In this document: in pieces, positions 45,046 through 56,222 of the stretch
Layout of the letters: each line of letters starts with the position of its first letter
Position numbering within the stretch: the stretch's first letter is position 1
Source: Zelonia costaricensis
Taxonomy: Eukaryota; Euglenozoa; Kinetoplastea; Trypanosomatida; Trypanosomatidae
Direction: 5' to 3'
NCBI GenBank assembly: GCA_030849075.1
Contig: JASAOO010003547.1
Coordinates: 54,374 to 118,373 of the forward strand
Length of the DNA: 64,000 bases
Made by a program: the position numbers and the translations under genes
The notes under the pieces: model-generated
What the model saw: only the letters and a program-made list of their open reading frames with translations
Told to the model about the DNA's origin: nothing
Databases searched by the model: none

Positions 45046-45627
45046 CTACACAGCCTCATGACGCAGCTGCTGCAGCCGTGCATTGGCGCGGTTGTGCTGG
45101 CGTAGCTTCCCCACCAGCCGCACACTCTCGTAGTAGGCGCTCGACGCACAGGCGTGCGGCAGCGCCAACGGGGGGATCTGCCGCAGACACTCGCGCGCGT
45201 CGTGCGCCACCGCGCCGCAGAGTTCGTGGCCGCGCTCGTGGACAAAAGAAAGGCACGCCTCGCGCGCCGCCAGCCACGAGGCGCAAACGTCGGAGTAGAG
45301 CGCCGACGCGGGCTGCGACGCTGCTCCGTGGCCGCTCGCGGTGGTGCGGCGGTACTGGTCGACGAGGCAGCGCAACGGCGAGGTGGGGTGCTCGTTGCAG
45401 TACATCTTCATCTCCGTGTGGCACGCGGCCTGCAGGGAGACGGCGGCCGCCGCCGTCGCCGGCACCGGCGTCCCGTTGCCACTGCTCGAGCCATCCGCGC
45501 GGCCGCGCGTACCGGCGAGGGAGTCGCCGTGGAGGGAGAGCAGCAGCAGCACCACGACGAGTGCGGCGCAGAGCAAGCGGCACGGGCGCGACGAGGCATG
45601 CTGAGCCGTGCGAGCCTGCTGCGGCAT
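45046..45627 (-). CDS. Secretory-pathway Cys-rich protein of unknown function
   Basis: A 193-residue protein from an ATG at 45627. Residues 15-34 are a hydrophobic core (LLCAALVVVLLLLSL) after basic residues, giving a signal peptide or a signal anchor. The mature part has eight Cys: 69, 77, 87, 115, 125, 137, 147 and 160. Three pairs are spaced C-x9-C (77/87, 115/125, 137/147). The C-x7-C-x9-C-L block at 69-88 recalls the cysteine-rich repeats of the Golgi protein GLG1/ESL-1, but the match is weak. The even number of Cys suggests disulfides, so a lumenal or secreted location fits better than the cytosol. The C-terminal 30 residues are basic and helical. It is preceded by a 6.2 kb spacer. Confidence 0.78.
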   Translation of the reverse strand: MPQQARTAQHASSRPCRLLCAALVVVLLLLSLHGDSLAGTRGRADGSSSGNGTPVPATAAAAVSLQAACHTEMKMYCNEHPTSPLRCLVDQYRRTTASGHGAASQPASALYSDVCASWLAAREACLSFVHERGHELCGAVAHDARECLRQIPPLALPHACASSAYYESVRLVGKLRQHNRANARLQQLRHEAV

Positions 45628-48600
45628 GCCGCTAGAGAAAAGAAAAGGAAAGAGGTGAAAAGGGGGGTGGAGGGAGAAGGAGGAGTGTTACTCTAAACGA
45701 ACGTGACGTGGCTCCTGCACTGCAACAAGCGTTGGGACGGGATGAGGGGCGAGGGGGGGATGGGGAAGATCGGGAAAGGGGCGGGGCGGAGCGAGACACG
45801 GGGTGGTAGCGTGGAAGAACACTATCGAATAGGGTACACAGCAACGGAAGCGAAGTGAAAACGGGAAGACACGGCAGGACGCCTCTCAGTCAAAACCCCG
45901 CCAAGCAGAGAGAGAGAGAGCGAGGGGGGAAGTGAGATGTCTGCGGATGTGAATCGTGAAGGCGGCGCCACAACTCCGCACACGCACCTGCGCTGAAGGC
46001 GAGGTGGGGTGTCAGTTAGCGAGAACGGAAATAGAAGGAGGAAGACGATGAGAAGAACAAAAAAACGGAAGAGGGGCAGGCGAGGGTTTTGGCTCCGGCC
46101 TCTCTTTTTCTTCTTTTTCTGTGTCTTACGTTAGGCTTCTCGCGTGAGGAGGGGGACAGGGAATTCACCGGAGCTCACCGCTCGTGCGCGTCTGGTTGTG
46201 TGCGCGCGCGACAGACTCGCCAACACGTGCACCCGGTGACAGCTCCACCCAAAACGAGAATTCCCCAGAGAGGAAAAAGAAGGAGGGAAAAAGCTAGACG
46301 TCCTGAGAAGCACACAACGCACACCGAAGACGGGCGCGCGCGAACACACTCAATCAGGCAAACGACAAAGCAGAACCGCAGAGGGACCAAAAAGAAACAA
46401 GGAGAAGCAGAGGTCAGTTGAGAAGAAAAAAAAAGGTGGACTGATACGCAGCCCAAGGGGGAGGGGGGGGCGGGAAAGTTCAGACGTGAAGAGATAACAA
46501 AGAGGGAGGTGGAAGTCCTGGGGGGCTGACGAGGTTGTAGCAGCAAAGCAACTGTGGATGAGAGGGCACGGCGGAACCTCCCCACGGAAAGAAAGCGTGG
46601 TGCCCCTGTGAAAGGGGGGCGGGAGGGAGGGAGGGAGGGAGGGAGAGGGCTCTGATGAGGGCCACACAGCTGGGAGCGGTTATGGAGGCGGGGAGGGGAG
46701 CAGAGAAGTCGTCGGGGCGGTGAAGACTGCAAACGTGAGGAGCAAACGGCGAAGTTGTCACGAGAACCCCAAAAGTGGCGCGGCAGGCAAGCGTAGAGTG
46801 GAAAGAAAAAAATGGCAGAGATGATGGAGCCGCTCTCTTCCTTCTGCGACAGCTTGAATGACTCGCCAGCGTCTGGCGTCCGCGTTTCCTTCTGCGTGCC
46901 TCCTTGACCGCGTGTTTGCACGAGTGCTCTCGGCGCCACTGGTGCGGCAAAACCGGCTGCGACGCAAAGCCGCTACCGAGTGTTTGCCCGTTCGCTCGTG
47001 GGCACAGTCGGCAGCGCACACGTCGCACCACGTACACACACACACACACCGGAAAAACGCGGGTCCCTGGAAAGGGGGAGAAGACAGACGAGAGCACACC
47101 CCACACGCGAGAAGCCCTCGAGAGAGCGACGAAGAGGGGGAGGGCGACGGGAGGGGGACGAGTCTTCACGCGAGAACACGCCACGTATGTGGGACAGGGG
47201 AGGGGGAGGACGCGAACAGCACCAGCGAGAGCTCGACGTTGGGGAAGCACACGATGAAAAAAAAAAAGAAGATGCGTTGGCGTTTAAATCAACGCCGGCG
47301 AACACGACGGTAAAACAAGACGAGGTGAGGGAGTCGCAGGGAGACTCGGCGGAGGCTACGTGAAACCACGAGAAGGGCAAAACGGCAAAAGGAAAAAAGA
47401 AAGAAGGAAGGAGGCGACAATGAGCAGAGCAGGTGGGGGGAGGCAGATGGATGTAGCGGAGGTGGGTAAGAGCGGAAAGTGAAGAAATCGTAGTGCACGG
47501 GGGTCGAGCGGAGGAAAGGGGGGGGGCGAGAACGACAGAGTGATCGGCTGTGGAAGTGCCGTCTACCGTAGCAGGAGCTGCGCAGAACCGGGAGGAGAGG
47601 GGGGAGAGGGGCGGCACAGATGCGGCGGGTCTCGCTCAGAAGAAGAAAAAAAAAAGAGAAGGGAAGGAAGACAACGGCTTGGAAAAAAGCGGGATGTCAC
47701 ACACACCAAGAAGTCACAGGCACCTTGCAAAAACACAACAAATGGGGGAGAGAAGCAGAAGGAAAGATGAGCACCCGTCGTGTGCAAGACACGCTGTACC
47801 TGGTGCACGCGCGTGCGGTTGATGTTGTGTTGTGTGTCTCGTTTGGCTTCTTGGTTTCTTCTTGTTTTTGGTTTTGTTTGCGTGGGTGAGGAGGAGAGAA
47901 GGGATGCGGACAGCGTCGTTTGAAGGTGTTTCAGCTGCGTCGTGCCGGCCGCGGCGACGGGCGAGGGCCACCCAAGGCGTGGAGGAGGGAAGAAAAAGAA
48001 AACACGGAAGCGGAGGTGGGGGGTTTGAAGCAGGTTCAGCGAGGGCAGCGAGACCAGAGGTTGGGTGGCCTTCTTTTTCTGCTTTTCCGTCTTCTGGACG
48101 GACGTGTGTGTGTGAGAGAGGGAGAGAGAGCTTCCCTATCAGCGCCGTGCTCAGGTCCTCTTCGCTTTGCTGCGACCTGCGCACACGAGAAGCACTCAAG
48201 TCACGGCGCGCTCTACCAAAGTGAGCCAGGGGGAGGGGGGGAGGGGGGCAGGGGGGAACGGCACACTGACGACACGCGCTGAAGCTAAAACGGGGACGCC
48301 TCGATGAGGAAGAAAGGGGGCAAGCAGGACGCAGGACTCAGGACGCAGAGTTGTGAGCCCACCCTAAAGTCGTGCGCAGGCAGCGCAGCAGCGGTGGAGT
48401 GAAAGGAGAAGGGGGGATGGGTGGGCGACTCGATCACCCTCTGCTACTGTCCATTCAACGACGTTGGCAGGAAAGCCGAAGAACTTAGCGAGCTGCACCG
48501 CTTGATGGGATGACCGTGGAAAGGGAGGGGGGGAGGCTAGAACGCGAGGCACACACGCCGCGATCTGTGAGGAGAGGGGGGCAACCTTGGGGTAAGAGGC

Positions 48601-51600
48601 GAGGAGACGAGAGAAGGAGGGGACAACGTCGGCAGAAGCACTCCGTGGCGAGATGGGAGTCGTGGAGCAATGAGGGAGCGCAAAGCAATAAACAGAACAC
48701 GCCCAGTAAAGACACACGTGAGTCGGTGAACGGAAGAAACAAAAAAAAGAAGACACGCGAGGCGAGAGATGGCGTGCGGGACGAGGATCGGATCGAGTGG
48801 GAGTAGGGCAGGTGAAGTGGGGAAAGAAAAAGAAAACGTGAGTGCGATGGCGACAGCAAGCTCCGTGAAACGGCGCAGTGGTGGAAAGAGAGCACAGTCA
48901 CAAAAACGAACGGCGGAAGATCGAGACTGGGAGGGGGAACACGAAGCACAGCGAGGCGACTGGGAGGGTAGGAGAAAAAGACAGGCGGGTGGAGAGGGCG
49001 GGGTCGATGGTGCTTAAGGTGTGCATACACTCTCTCTCTCTTCGCGTACGGACTCGCAAACGAAAAAAAAAAGAGGGAAAGACAAGATGCACAGGATCTG
49101 TTTGTATTTGTTTTTTTTTGTTATAGAAGTGACTTCTTTCTTCTACCCTTCTTTTTCTCGTTTACCGTTCGTCTCACTTTGTTTCCTTACTAGATTCGAG
49201 GCTTCCGTGAGACTTTTGTCTCTCTTGAAGGTGAAGAGTTGTGGCGTAGTCGTGCTGCACGTCGTTCTCATATATTAATGTGTGTGCTTGAGCGGTGCCG
49301 TGGCAGTCCGGTTGTACGCGGTCCAGGTATGTGGTGGTTTTTTTTCTTTTTCGGTTTCCTTCTCCCTTACTAGGACTTCCGTTCCGTGAGGTATGATGAG
49401 AAGGACAAGACTGCGCGCACGCACACGCGCCAGCACAGGCTGCTGCCTTTTCCTTTTTTTTTTTCGTTATGCGTTGAGCTCGTACTCTTGTTTCGTGTTT
49501 CTCGCTCTCTCCGTGTCGACGCCTCTCTTGCCCAGCGGGGTCGTCCTTGGCCTGTCAGGAAGCGCTTGTGGGGGTGTCGCGCAGTGCCAGCTTACCTGAC
49601 AGGCACGACAACAACGCGGAGACAGTGGTAGCGGTGTTCAACGGCGAAGCAGCTTCAACGCCAGTGCCGCTGCGCGAGGGAAATAAGCGGAGGTCAGCAG
49701 CACAACGCGCGGAGTGCGGCGTGGACAGGTGAAGGGGTTCGGCCAGAGCTGAGGTCGGTCAGGTGGGGGCAGGGGAGCTGGGAACAAGGTGGGGGCAGGG
49801 GCCGCTGTGCGACAGGGCAAAAGAGAAAGCAGGTCAAGGCAAGGGCGAGAACGGTGAGAAGGCAGAAGAGCAGAAAAAAAAAAACAGGAGAAGGGGGTGA
49901 ATAAAAAAGGGGGTAGTGACTCTTTTACAAGTGGGAACAGACTAGTCGCACGTCTCTGGTATGCAGGTTGTGCAGCCGGAGGGGGGAGGAAAGGGGGGTC
50001 GGGGTGCTGCGCTGTTGATCGCGTGGGCGTCCTCGCTGGTTTTTCTGCAACTTGCCGCTTTGCCGCTGCCTCTCGAGTGCCGCCGCGGCTAAGGGTCTGT
50101 GTCGGGTTGGAGAGGGTAAAGGGGGGAGGGAGGTACTGCGTCTCCGTCAGCCCGCGTGCGTGCGTGCGGCGATAAAAAGAAGTGAAACGCACGAGTTGTG
50201 GGCCGGTGTGTGTGTGTGTGTGTTTTGCTTCTTCTCGCTTGTGCACGTCCGTCGAGACAAGCGAGGTGAGGCACACGGACGCAAGCAGAGAGCGAATCGC
50301 ACGGGACACACCCACACAGGCGGGTGGGGGAGGGGGGAAGAGGAAGACAGCGGGACTATACACGGGGAAAGACAAACACGCACCAACACGCGTCAGGACA
50401 CTGCTGCTTGCCACAGGGAGTGAAGGAAGGGGGGAGGGAGGCGAGTGCAGGCGAGTGCAGGCGGCGAAGCACAGGAAGAGAGGAAGAAGCAGGGGGTCGT
50501 GGCGGACACGGCGCACGGAAGCACCGACGCACTAAACCAGCGGCGATCCGTGTACTTGAACAGTGGCCGGAGGGAACCAAAAAAGGGGGGAGGAAGAGAG
50601 GGGGAGTGGAGTTCAACAAGCGTGAGATGTGGAAGAGAGAGGAGGCACACTCGGGCAGAACACCACGTCGCCGCTGTCAGAAAGACATGCAGAACGTGAC
50701 AAGGGGGAGTGAAGGCCAAGAGGCGGGGCGGGAGGGGTCGAGCGGGGGGTCACTGCAAAGCCCGTGCTAGGCTGTAGCGTTCAGAGTGTGTGGGGGGGGG
50801 AAGTGCGAGGGTCTCTGAGGGTGGAGCGAGAGCGGCAAGGACGAAAACAAAGGGAAGGGAGAACGCGCAAGGAGGGAGATGAGATGAAAACGAAGAAAGC
50901 GGAAGCGAGGGAGCACCGTGCGGGAAACTCGAAAAGAGGTGGGAGGACGTGCCTTGGTGACGGTGTCAGGGGGGAGCGGGGACAGAGGGACAAGAGAAAA
51001 AAAAAAGATGGGGAAGGAGGGAAGGAGAAGAAGGGTCTTGAGGAGAGAGAGTGAGTAAGAGAGCTTCTCGGTGTAACAGCTGTTTTGATGCGCCGGTGCT
51101 GTTGTTGTTGTTGTTTGTTTTTTTGTTTTTTTTCCTACCTTTGGATTTGACGTAGGGAATTCGGTGCATTAGCGGCGTGGCGTTTGTTTACGTGCGTGCG
51201 TGGGAATGCGGATGTGTGTGTGTGTGTGTGGATTAGAAAGAGAGAGAGAGGGGGGAGAGTAAGAGAGATCACAAAGGGTAAACGTGGAGACGGGGAGGAA
51301 GGGTGCAAGTGGAGGCACACACACACACACGTGCTCGCGTCGAAAGTGCAGAGTTGACGTGCGCATCGGACTCGATGAGGTTGCCTCCACCTCCACCCTC
51401 CCCCTTCCCTTCATCCCAAAGGTCGGCAAGGAGAGAGAAAAGCACGTCAGCTCAGTTTGCGCTCGGTGGCGGTGTGTGTGTGTGTAGGAGGACCGGTTGC
51501 TGGTCTCCTGTCCCCACATGAGAGTCCGCAGAGTGTCGCCGCTCCGCCTCCCGTTTTGTGCCTGTTTTCAAACTCTACAGCTGCACATTTTCTCGCGTGA

Positions 51601-51826
51601 GGTCCACAAGTCGCCGTCGGTGGGCTCTCTTCATAAGTCTCCTGGCTTTGTGAGGGGGCTTTGCCGCGCGCGTGATTGCGTCGTAAGACGGTAAAGGAGG
51701 TGGCGGGGAGCCGGGGCTCAGTGCTCCTGCTTCACCCACGGAGACACGCTGACGACACGAGCACCTGTTGCACACCTCCGACACACAGAGGCTTGTGTCG
51801 CTGCCCCTTTGCGCGGCACGTGGTCA
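45628..51826. other. 6.2 kb gene-free spacer
   Basis: It lies between the PIG-U-like gene and the Cys-rich gene. No credible ATG-started gene on the coding strand was seen. GGGA tandem copies lie at 46621-46646. TG/CA tracts occur near 47035, 50205 and 51215. A plus-strand T/C-rich island at about 49090-49560 contrasts with the purine-rich surroundings and holds an imperfect repeat. Confidence 0.6.
46621..46646. repeat. (GGGA)n tetranucleotide repeat
   Basis: About six copies of GGGA, all purine on the plus strand. Confidence 0.85.
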
Positions 51827-53314
51827 TTATGCCTGCTTCTTGGCGTGGATCGCGGCAGTGCCGCTGCCCTCAACCGCCAAAGCCGGTGGCGCATCCTCGG
51901 CGTCGCACAGAACCGCGTCGTCGATGACCTCTGCGTACCACACCACAAGGAACGCCATTGCACCAACCATGAAGGCAGCGTCGGAGAAGAACTTCCAGTT
52001 CGCGTTGGCCGTCTCGCGCACCGCCCAGCCCACGTAGAAACTCACCTCGAGTGGGATGCTGGTCAGTTGGATAAAGATGGGCACGAGCAGCCGCACTCGC
52101 ATGTACGGCGAGTACGTCACGACGCGCTTGTCCTCCAGCGTCACCGTCTTGCTTGCGGCGGGGTTGAGGCAGCAGTAGAAGTGGAGAACCACAACGCAGC
52201 AGTAGGGCAGCGTCAGCTGGGGGCGGAACAGCGCCGACAGCCCCTCCGCCATCAGCAGCAGGAACACACGCCCGTCAGTGAAGAGGTGCGGGTGCGCCGT
52301 GGCACCCCGTGCGGGCGGCCGCGGGTACGCCGTCGGGAGGGCGACACACGCCGGGATCAGCAGCATCGGCGCGAGCTGCAGCATGAGGATCTCAAGGCAG
52401 CGCTCGAAGGAGGGCAGCACGAGCTGCCGCACGTACCACATGACACCGTTGTCGGGCGGCGCGTACATGGAGGCGGCGCGGTGCGAGGCCTCCGTCGCAT
52501 CCAGGTACAGCACAGCGTAGGCGCCGACCCCGGCCGTCAGCGCCGCGCCACCTGCGAAGGCCAGGCGGTAGGACCTCGTGCCCAGCGGCGCGAGGAGCAC
52601 GACGGGGATCGCCAAGAAGGGGCTGCCGAGCACAAGGCCGCACCCAACCGCGGCAACGTGCAGCACCGGCGAGCAGCTGCGACGGTGGGCGCAGAGGTGC
52701 ACAGTTGCGGTGAGGAGGAGCACCTCGAAGCTCGTGAGGGACTCCGAGGCGGTCGTGAGGGCGAGCAGGGGGTTGAGCACGAAGAAGGCGTAAAGCAGCG
52801 CCGCCGTCGTCGACGACCAGCGCGAGATCATTGCAGCCGTCACGCCGTCCATGGCGCTCAGCACGAGCCCCGTCACCGGCGGGGCTGCCAGCACCGCAGG
52901 GATGAAGCGGGTGTACCACGGGGCAAGGGTTTGCAGGTGCGGCGGCACCTCCGTCGCGAACCCGCGCTCGCGCCAGTACACCACCTCCCGCCACGTTGCC
53001 GCCTCGGTCGCGGGGATGGACATGCTGAAGTGGATCGGCGGTGGGGTGAGGAGCTGCTCCGCCTGCATCCCGGCGCCGCCGCACGTGTAGGCGGATTGCA
53101 AGGCATCGCTGCTGCCCCCCAGTACCGTGCTGAGGGTGGGGTGAGGGATGACAGGGGACGCCACGTACGGCTCAAGGCGGTAGCGGCCTAGAAAGAGCGC
53201 CGCACGCACGCCGAAGGTGATGAGGAAGACGACGAGTGGGCTGAGCAGGAAGCGTTCGACCGAGGAGCGCGTGAGCGGCGCCGCCGCCGTCCTCGCCTCG
53301 CGTGCCTTTGCCAT
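51827..53314 (-). CDS. GPI transamidase subunit, PIG-U / TTA2-like membrane protein
   Basis: A 495-residue multi-pass membrane protein from an ATG at 53314. After a basic N-terminus there are about eight to ten hydrophobic segments. The order of features resembles PIG-U: an RSSVERFL start, AFFVLNPLLALT in the middle (human FYLLNPYTIL), the region NGVMWYVRQLVLPSFERCLEI (human IGLFWYFFAEMFEHF), and an aromatic last helix after NANWKFF (human SNSNFFYA). PIG-U is part of the ER enzyme that swaps a C-terminal peptide for a GPI anchor. Trypanosomes are reported to use TTA1 and TTA2 in place of PIG-S and PIG-U, and this gene is probably the TTA2 counterpart; that is an inference from similarity and recalled gene order. 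GPI anchoring is important for the surface coat of these parasites. The short tail after the last helix is Ala-rich. Confidence 0.72.
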   Translation of the reverse strand: MAKAREARTAAAPLTRSSVERFLLSPLVVFLITFGVRAALFLGRYRLEPYVASPVIPHPTLSTVLGGSSDALQSAYTCGGAGMQAEQLLTPPPIHFSMSIPATEAATWREVVYWRERGFATEVPPHLQTLAPWYTRFIPAVLAAPPVTGLVLSAMDGVTAAMISRWSSTTAALLYAFFVLNPLLALTTASESLTSFEVLLLTATVHLCAHRRSCSPVLHVAAVGCGLVLGSPFLAIPVVLLAPLGTRSYRLAFAGGAALTAGVGAYAVLYLDATEASHRAASMYAPPDNGVMWYVRQLVLPSFERCLEILMLQLAPMLLIPACVALPTAYPRPPARGATAHPHLFTDGRVFLLLMAEGLSALFRPQLTLPYCCVVVLHFYCCLNPAASKTVTLEDKRVVTYSPYMRVRLLVPIFIQLTSIPLEVSFYVGWAVRETANANWKFFSDAAFMVGAMAFLVVWYAEVIDDAVLCDAEDAPPALAVEGSGTAAIHAKKQA

Positions 53315-54532
53315 GGACGCTGCACCGCGAAGGCGGTGGGTGGAGAGGGAGTGGAGGGGGGGAGAGCGCTGGAAGGGTGGGCCCCAGATGAAGGAAAGGA
53401 GGACAGAGGCGCGGAGACGCCGTTCTCGGGCTTTTTGACGGTCCCCTTGTTACCACTCCGCCGTGTGGTTTTATTCTTGTCTCCTTCGCTTTCCCAGACG
53501 CGTGCCGCGCGCAGACGTCGACGCTTCCTTTTGTTTTTCTTTTCCTGTTCTTGCGCGGATGTGTGCGGGCACACTCGTGTGCTGTGGGGCCGCGTGAAGG
53601 GGCAAAGAGAGAGGAGCGTGGTTGTGGAGGAAGGAGGGTTGGCAGTGGTGACGCGTGAGCGATGAGGAGGAGGAGACGTCGCAAGTACAATGACGGGAAG
53701 ACGGGGGGAGGGGGGGTATCACCGTGCATGTGTGCGTTGCGGCACACGCCGTACAGAGGACCTGCCGGCGGGCTACGCCCTGAGGGGGAGAACTGGCGAG
53801 GAGAGGTTGTCATTGCTCACGGCGTGGCTCTGTGATACAGCGTCGCGTGCGAGAGACAAGCGATCAACAAGCTGGGTGAGACGCTGCGTTACTGCACAGG
53901 AGGCGCAACGAACGCATGGGCGCATCAAGCACACCACGCAGCGGAAGGACAAGAAGATGCGCACGTTGCGGCGCACAATGCACACGCACAACAGAACAAA
54001 AGCGCAATCGAAGTGGCGGCGCCGCCGTATGCCGCAACCTCCCGACGAACAACTCACCACTGCAACTATCCGGTGCACTGCTAGCGCTCTCGCAGTTCCT
54101 ACAACGCCGGGGTGCCCGCGAGTCACCTTGACGGCCCCTTCGCCGCACCCGTTTCCGCTTAGAGCGCTGCACTTCGCGGCCAAGGTGGGAAGGGCCAAAA
54201 TTCAAAAGAAAAGAAGAAGGGTTAAACGAGGGCCCTGATGCTTCCCAGTCGGCACGGGAAGCTGCTGCATCGGGAAGGTACCCTGGGTGAGTGCCTATGC
54301 ACGTCGTGTGTGTGTGTGTGTGTGTGTGTGTCCTTGTATGTTGAATCCAGCAGAGCTCATCTATGGTGTGCGTGCGTGTTGCCTGAACACATTCTATGCA
54401 ATGGGCGGCGGATCTCGTGGGACAGCGAGGTGGGTCGCCAGTGGGTTAAAGAGCAGCGCCGAGTGCAGCGCCGCCATGGCACACAGTGTGTGCTGTCACC
54501 AACTCCCTGGCTTCCCGCCTCTCCGTCGCGCC
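53315..54532. other. 1.2 kb spacer between RNase H2A and PIG-U-like genes
   Basis: No gene was recognised. A TG tract lies at 54307-54332. A 141-codon minus frame at 53773-54198 opens with TTG only and has no ATG. Confidence 0.6.
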
Positions 54533-55489
54533 TCACTCCGAAAGGCTCGTGGGGTGCCGGAGCTTCAGCAGGTGCGTGAAGACCGTGTGGCGCTTCGGTG
54601 CCGGCTTCGCAAAGCTCAGTCTTGGCTGCCGCACGTCACGCCCCCGCCCTTGCCGCGCCGCCTCCTCCTCGTCTAGGTCCTGCTCAAACACAATCGGGAC
54701 GCACACCGCCTTGTCCGTGGCCAGCTGCACCACGGGACCCCACGAGTGCCGGACGTAGCCGTAGGCGTGCCGGAAGACGAAGAAGCGGTGCACGTGGGAG
54801 CGCAGCCACGCCATGGCGCGTGGGTCGCTCGGGTAGCCGCTGCCCATGTTCTCGCCGAGCTCCGCAATGGCGTTGTCGCGCGTCGTCTTGGCAACGATCG
54901 AGGCAGCCGACACGACAGGGAACTTCGAGTCCGCCTTCTTCGACACCGTCACGCGGAGGTGAGGGAAGCGGCCGGCGAGGCGGGCCTGGTACGTCTCTGG
55001 CGGCCCCACCGTGTCCACGTAAGCGGCACACAGCTTCCCCGCCGAGGCGAGGGTGGCCTCGGAGATGATGTGCATGGCCGCCTCGTGGCTGAGCGTGTTG
55101 AGGTTGCGGCCGGTGCGCCCGGTCATGGTGCGCGAGATCTCCTCCGGCGTGACGCACACGGTGAACGCGCGGAACGTCTTGAGCTGGTGGAGCTGCTCCA
55201 GCGAGGCGAGCCGGTGCCGCTCGTCGAGCATCTTGCTGTCCGCGACGTGGCAGAGCCGCACGAGGTCGTCGTGCTCGGCGAGCGAGATGACGGCGCCGGT
55301 GTACACCATGGGGCCCATGACCGGGCCGCGGCCCGCCTCGTCAATGCCGAGCACGAGGTAGTCGTTGCTGACCCCGAGGGAGTCCATTACCTCTTTCGCA
55401 TCGAACTCGACGAGCGACTCGCGCGGACGCTTGGCGCCGCTCAGCCGCACCGACGCTCGCGCGCTGAGCGCGGACGGCGTGTCCGCCAT
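54533..55489 (-). CDS. RNASEH2A: Ribonuclease H2 subunit A (RNase HII)
   Basis: A 318-residue protein from an ATG at 55489, the first ATG in frame. The fold is type 2 RNase H with all four catalytic acids: D50 and E51 in GIDEAGRGP, D159 in AYVDTVG, and D187 in KKADSKFPVVSAASIVAK. The ADSKML (83-88) motif and the Tyr-containing stretch near the end (HAYGYVRHSWGP) are also family features. It removes ribonucleotides and RNA strands from RNA-DNA hybrids in the nucleus. In eukaryotes it works with subunits B and C, which are not in this window. The C-terminal 40 residues after the catalytic domain are basic and Gln/Arg-rich; a possible PCNA-binding box there (RQPRLSF) has the wrong spacing and was not accepted. 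The N-terminal 40 residues are polar. Confidence 0.95.
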   Translation of the reverse strand: MADTPSALSARASVRLSGAKRPRESLVEFDAKEVMDSLGVSNDYLVLGIDEAGRGPVMGPMVYTGAVISLAEHDDLVRLCHVADSKMLDERHRLASLEQLHQLKTFRAFTVCVTPEEISRTMTGRTGRNLNTLSHEAAMHIISEATLASAGKLCAAYVDTVGPPETYQARLAGRFPHLRVTVSKKADSKFPVVSAASIVAKTTRDNAIAELGENMGSGYPSDPRAMAWLRSHVHRFFVFRHAYGYVRHSWGPVVQLATDKAVCVPIVFEQDLDEEEAARQGRGRDVRQPRLSFAKPAPKRHTVFTHLLKLRHPTSLSE

Positions 55490-56222
55490 GATGAAGTCGG
55501 TAAAGCGCTTTAGTGCAGCGACCAACGTCGCCCGTGCCGACGCGCCAGGCGAGTTGAATGGGAAAAGAGACGAATGGGGTGGCTTCGTGCTGCGGTGTTG
55601 TGAGCCGCGCTTCTCCAGGGGCGCAGCGGCACGTGGCAACGCTGGCGCTGGAAAGGGAGAGCAGCACGGGTGGCGGAGGAGACGACCTCTCGCACTGAAC
55701 GCATCGAGAAAGAGAGAACGGAATGTCAGAGACGAGGAGAGGAGGAAAGATGGGAGCAGGGCGAAATCGCGATCGACTCACGGCACTGCACTTCACTCAG
55801 TCAAGACGTCCGCGCCAGAGACGCACGTGCATTGCCGGACGGCGCAGGCAAAGGGCTCGAGTGCAACGTGGCTGCGTCCAACGCGGGGAGCAGCGGCGCA
55901 ACGCGCAGGAGAGAAAGTGTGTGTGTAGCACGGAGTTCGATGCACCCGGCGCTGTCTTCCCCTTCTGTGTGTGGCACACCACACAGCTCTCGCACGTTTT
56001 TCTTCTCTCTTTTTTCTGTTGCCTGTAAAGCAGCCGCTCTGTGTGACTGAGGAGAAGGCAAAACATGTGATCACTGAAGCGGGCAGCGAACAAGCGGCAC
56101 CCTCTGTGTGTTCGCCGCCGCCTCCACGCCGCGCCGGCGAATGCAGGGAGGGGGAGGGCGAGAAGATGCGGGAGGGCCTCGCCAGCACGTCAGAGCACCT
56201 TCAATAGCAATCTTCACCGGAC
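55490..56222. other. Spacer upstream of RNase H2A
   Basis: 733 bases. A pyrimidine tract for the RNase H2A leader is visible on the minus strand at about 55550-55590. No gene. Confidence 0.6.

Noticed and set aside
49391..49480. C-box-like ATGATGA as a possible snoRNA
   Set aside because: No D box or paired terminal stem at a suitable distance.
51809..53191. 460-codon plus-strand frame
   Set aside because: Antisense of the PIG-U-like gene; His/Arg-rich shadow.
53773..54198. 141-codon minus frame between RNase H2A and PIG-U-like genes
   Set aside because: Opens with TTG only, contains no usable ATG, Cys/Val/Arg-rich without a motif.
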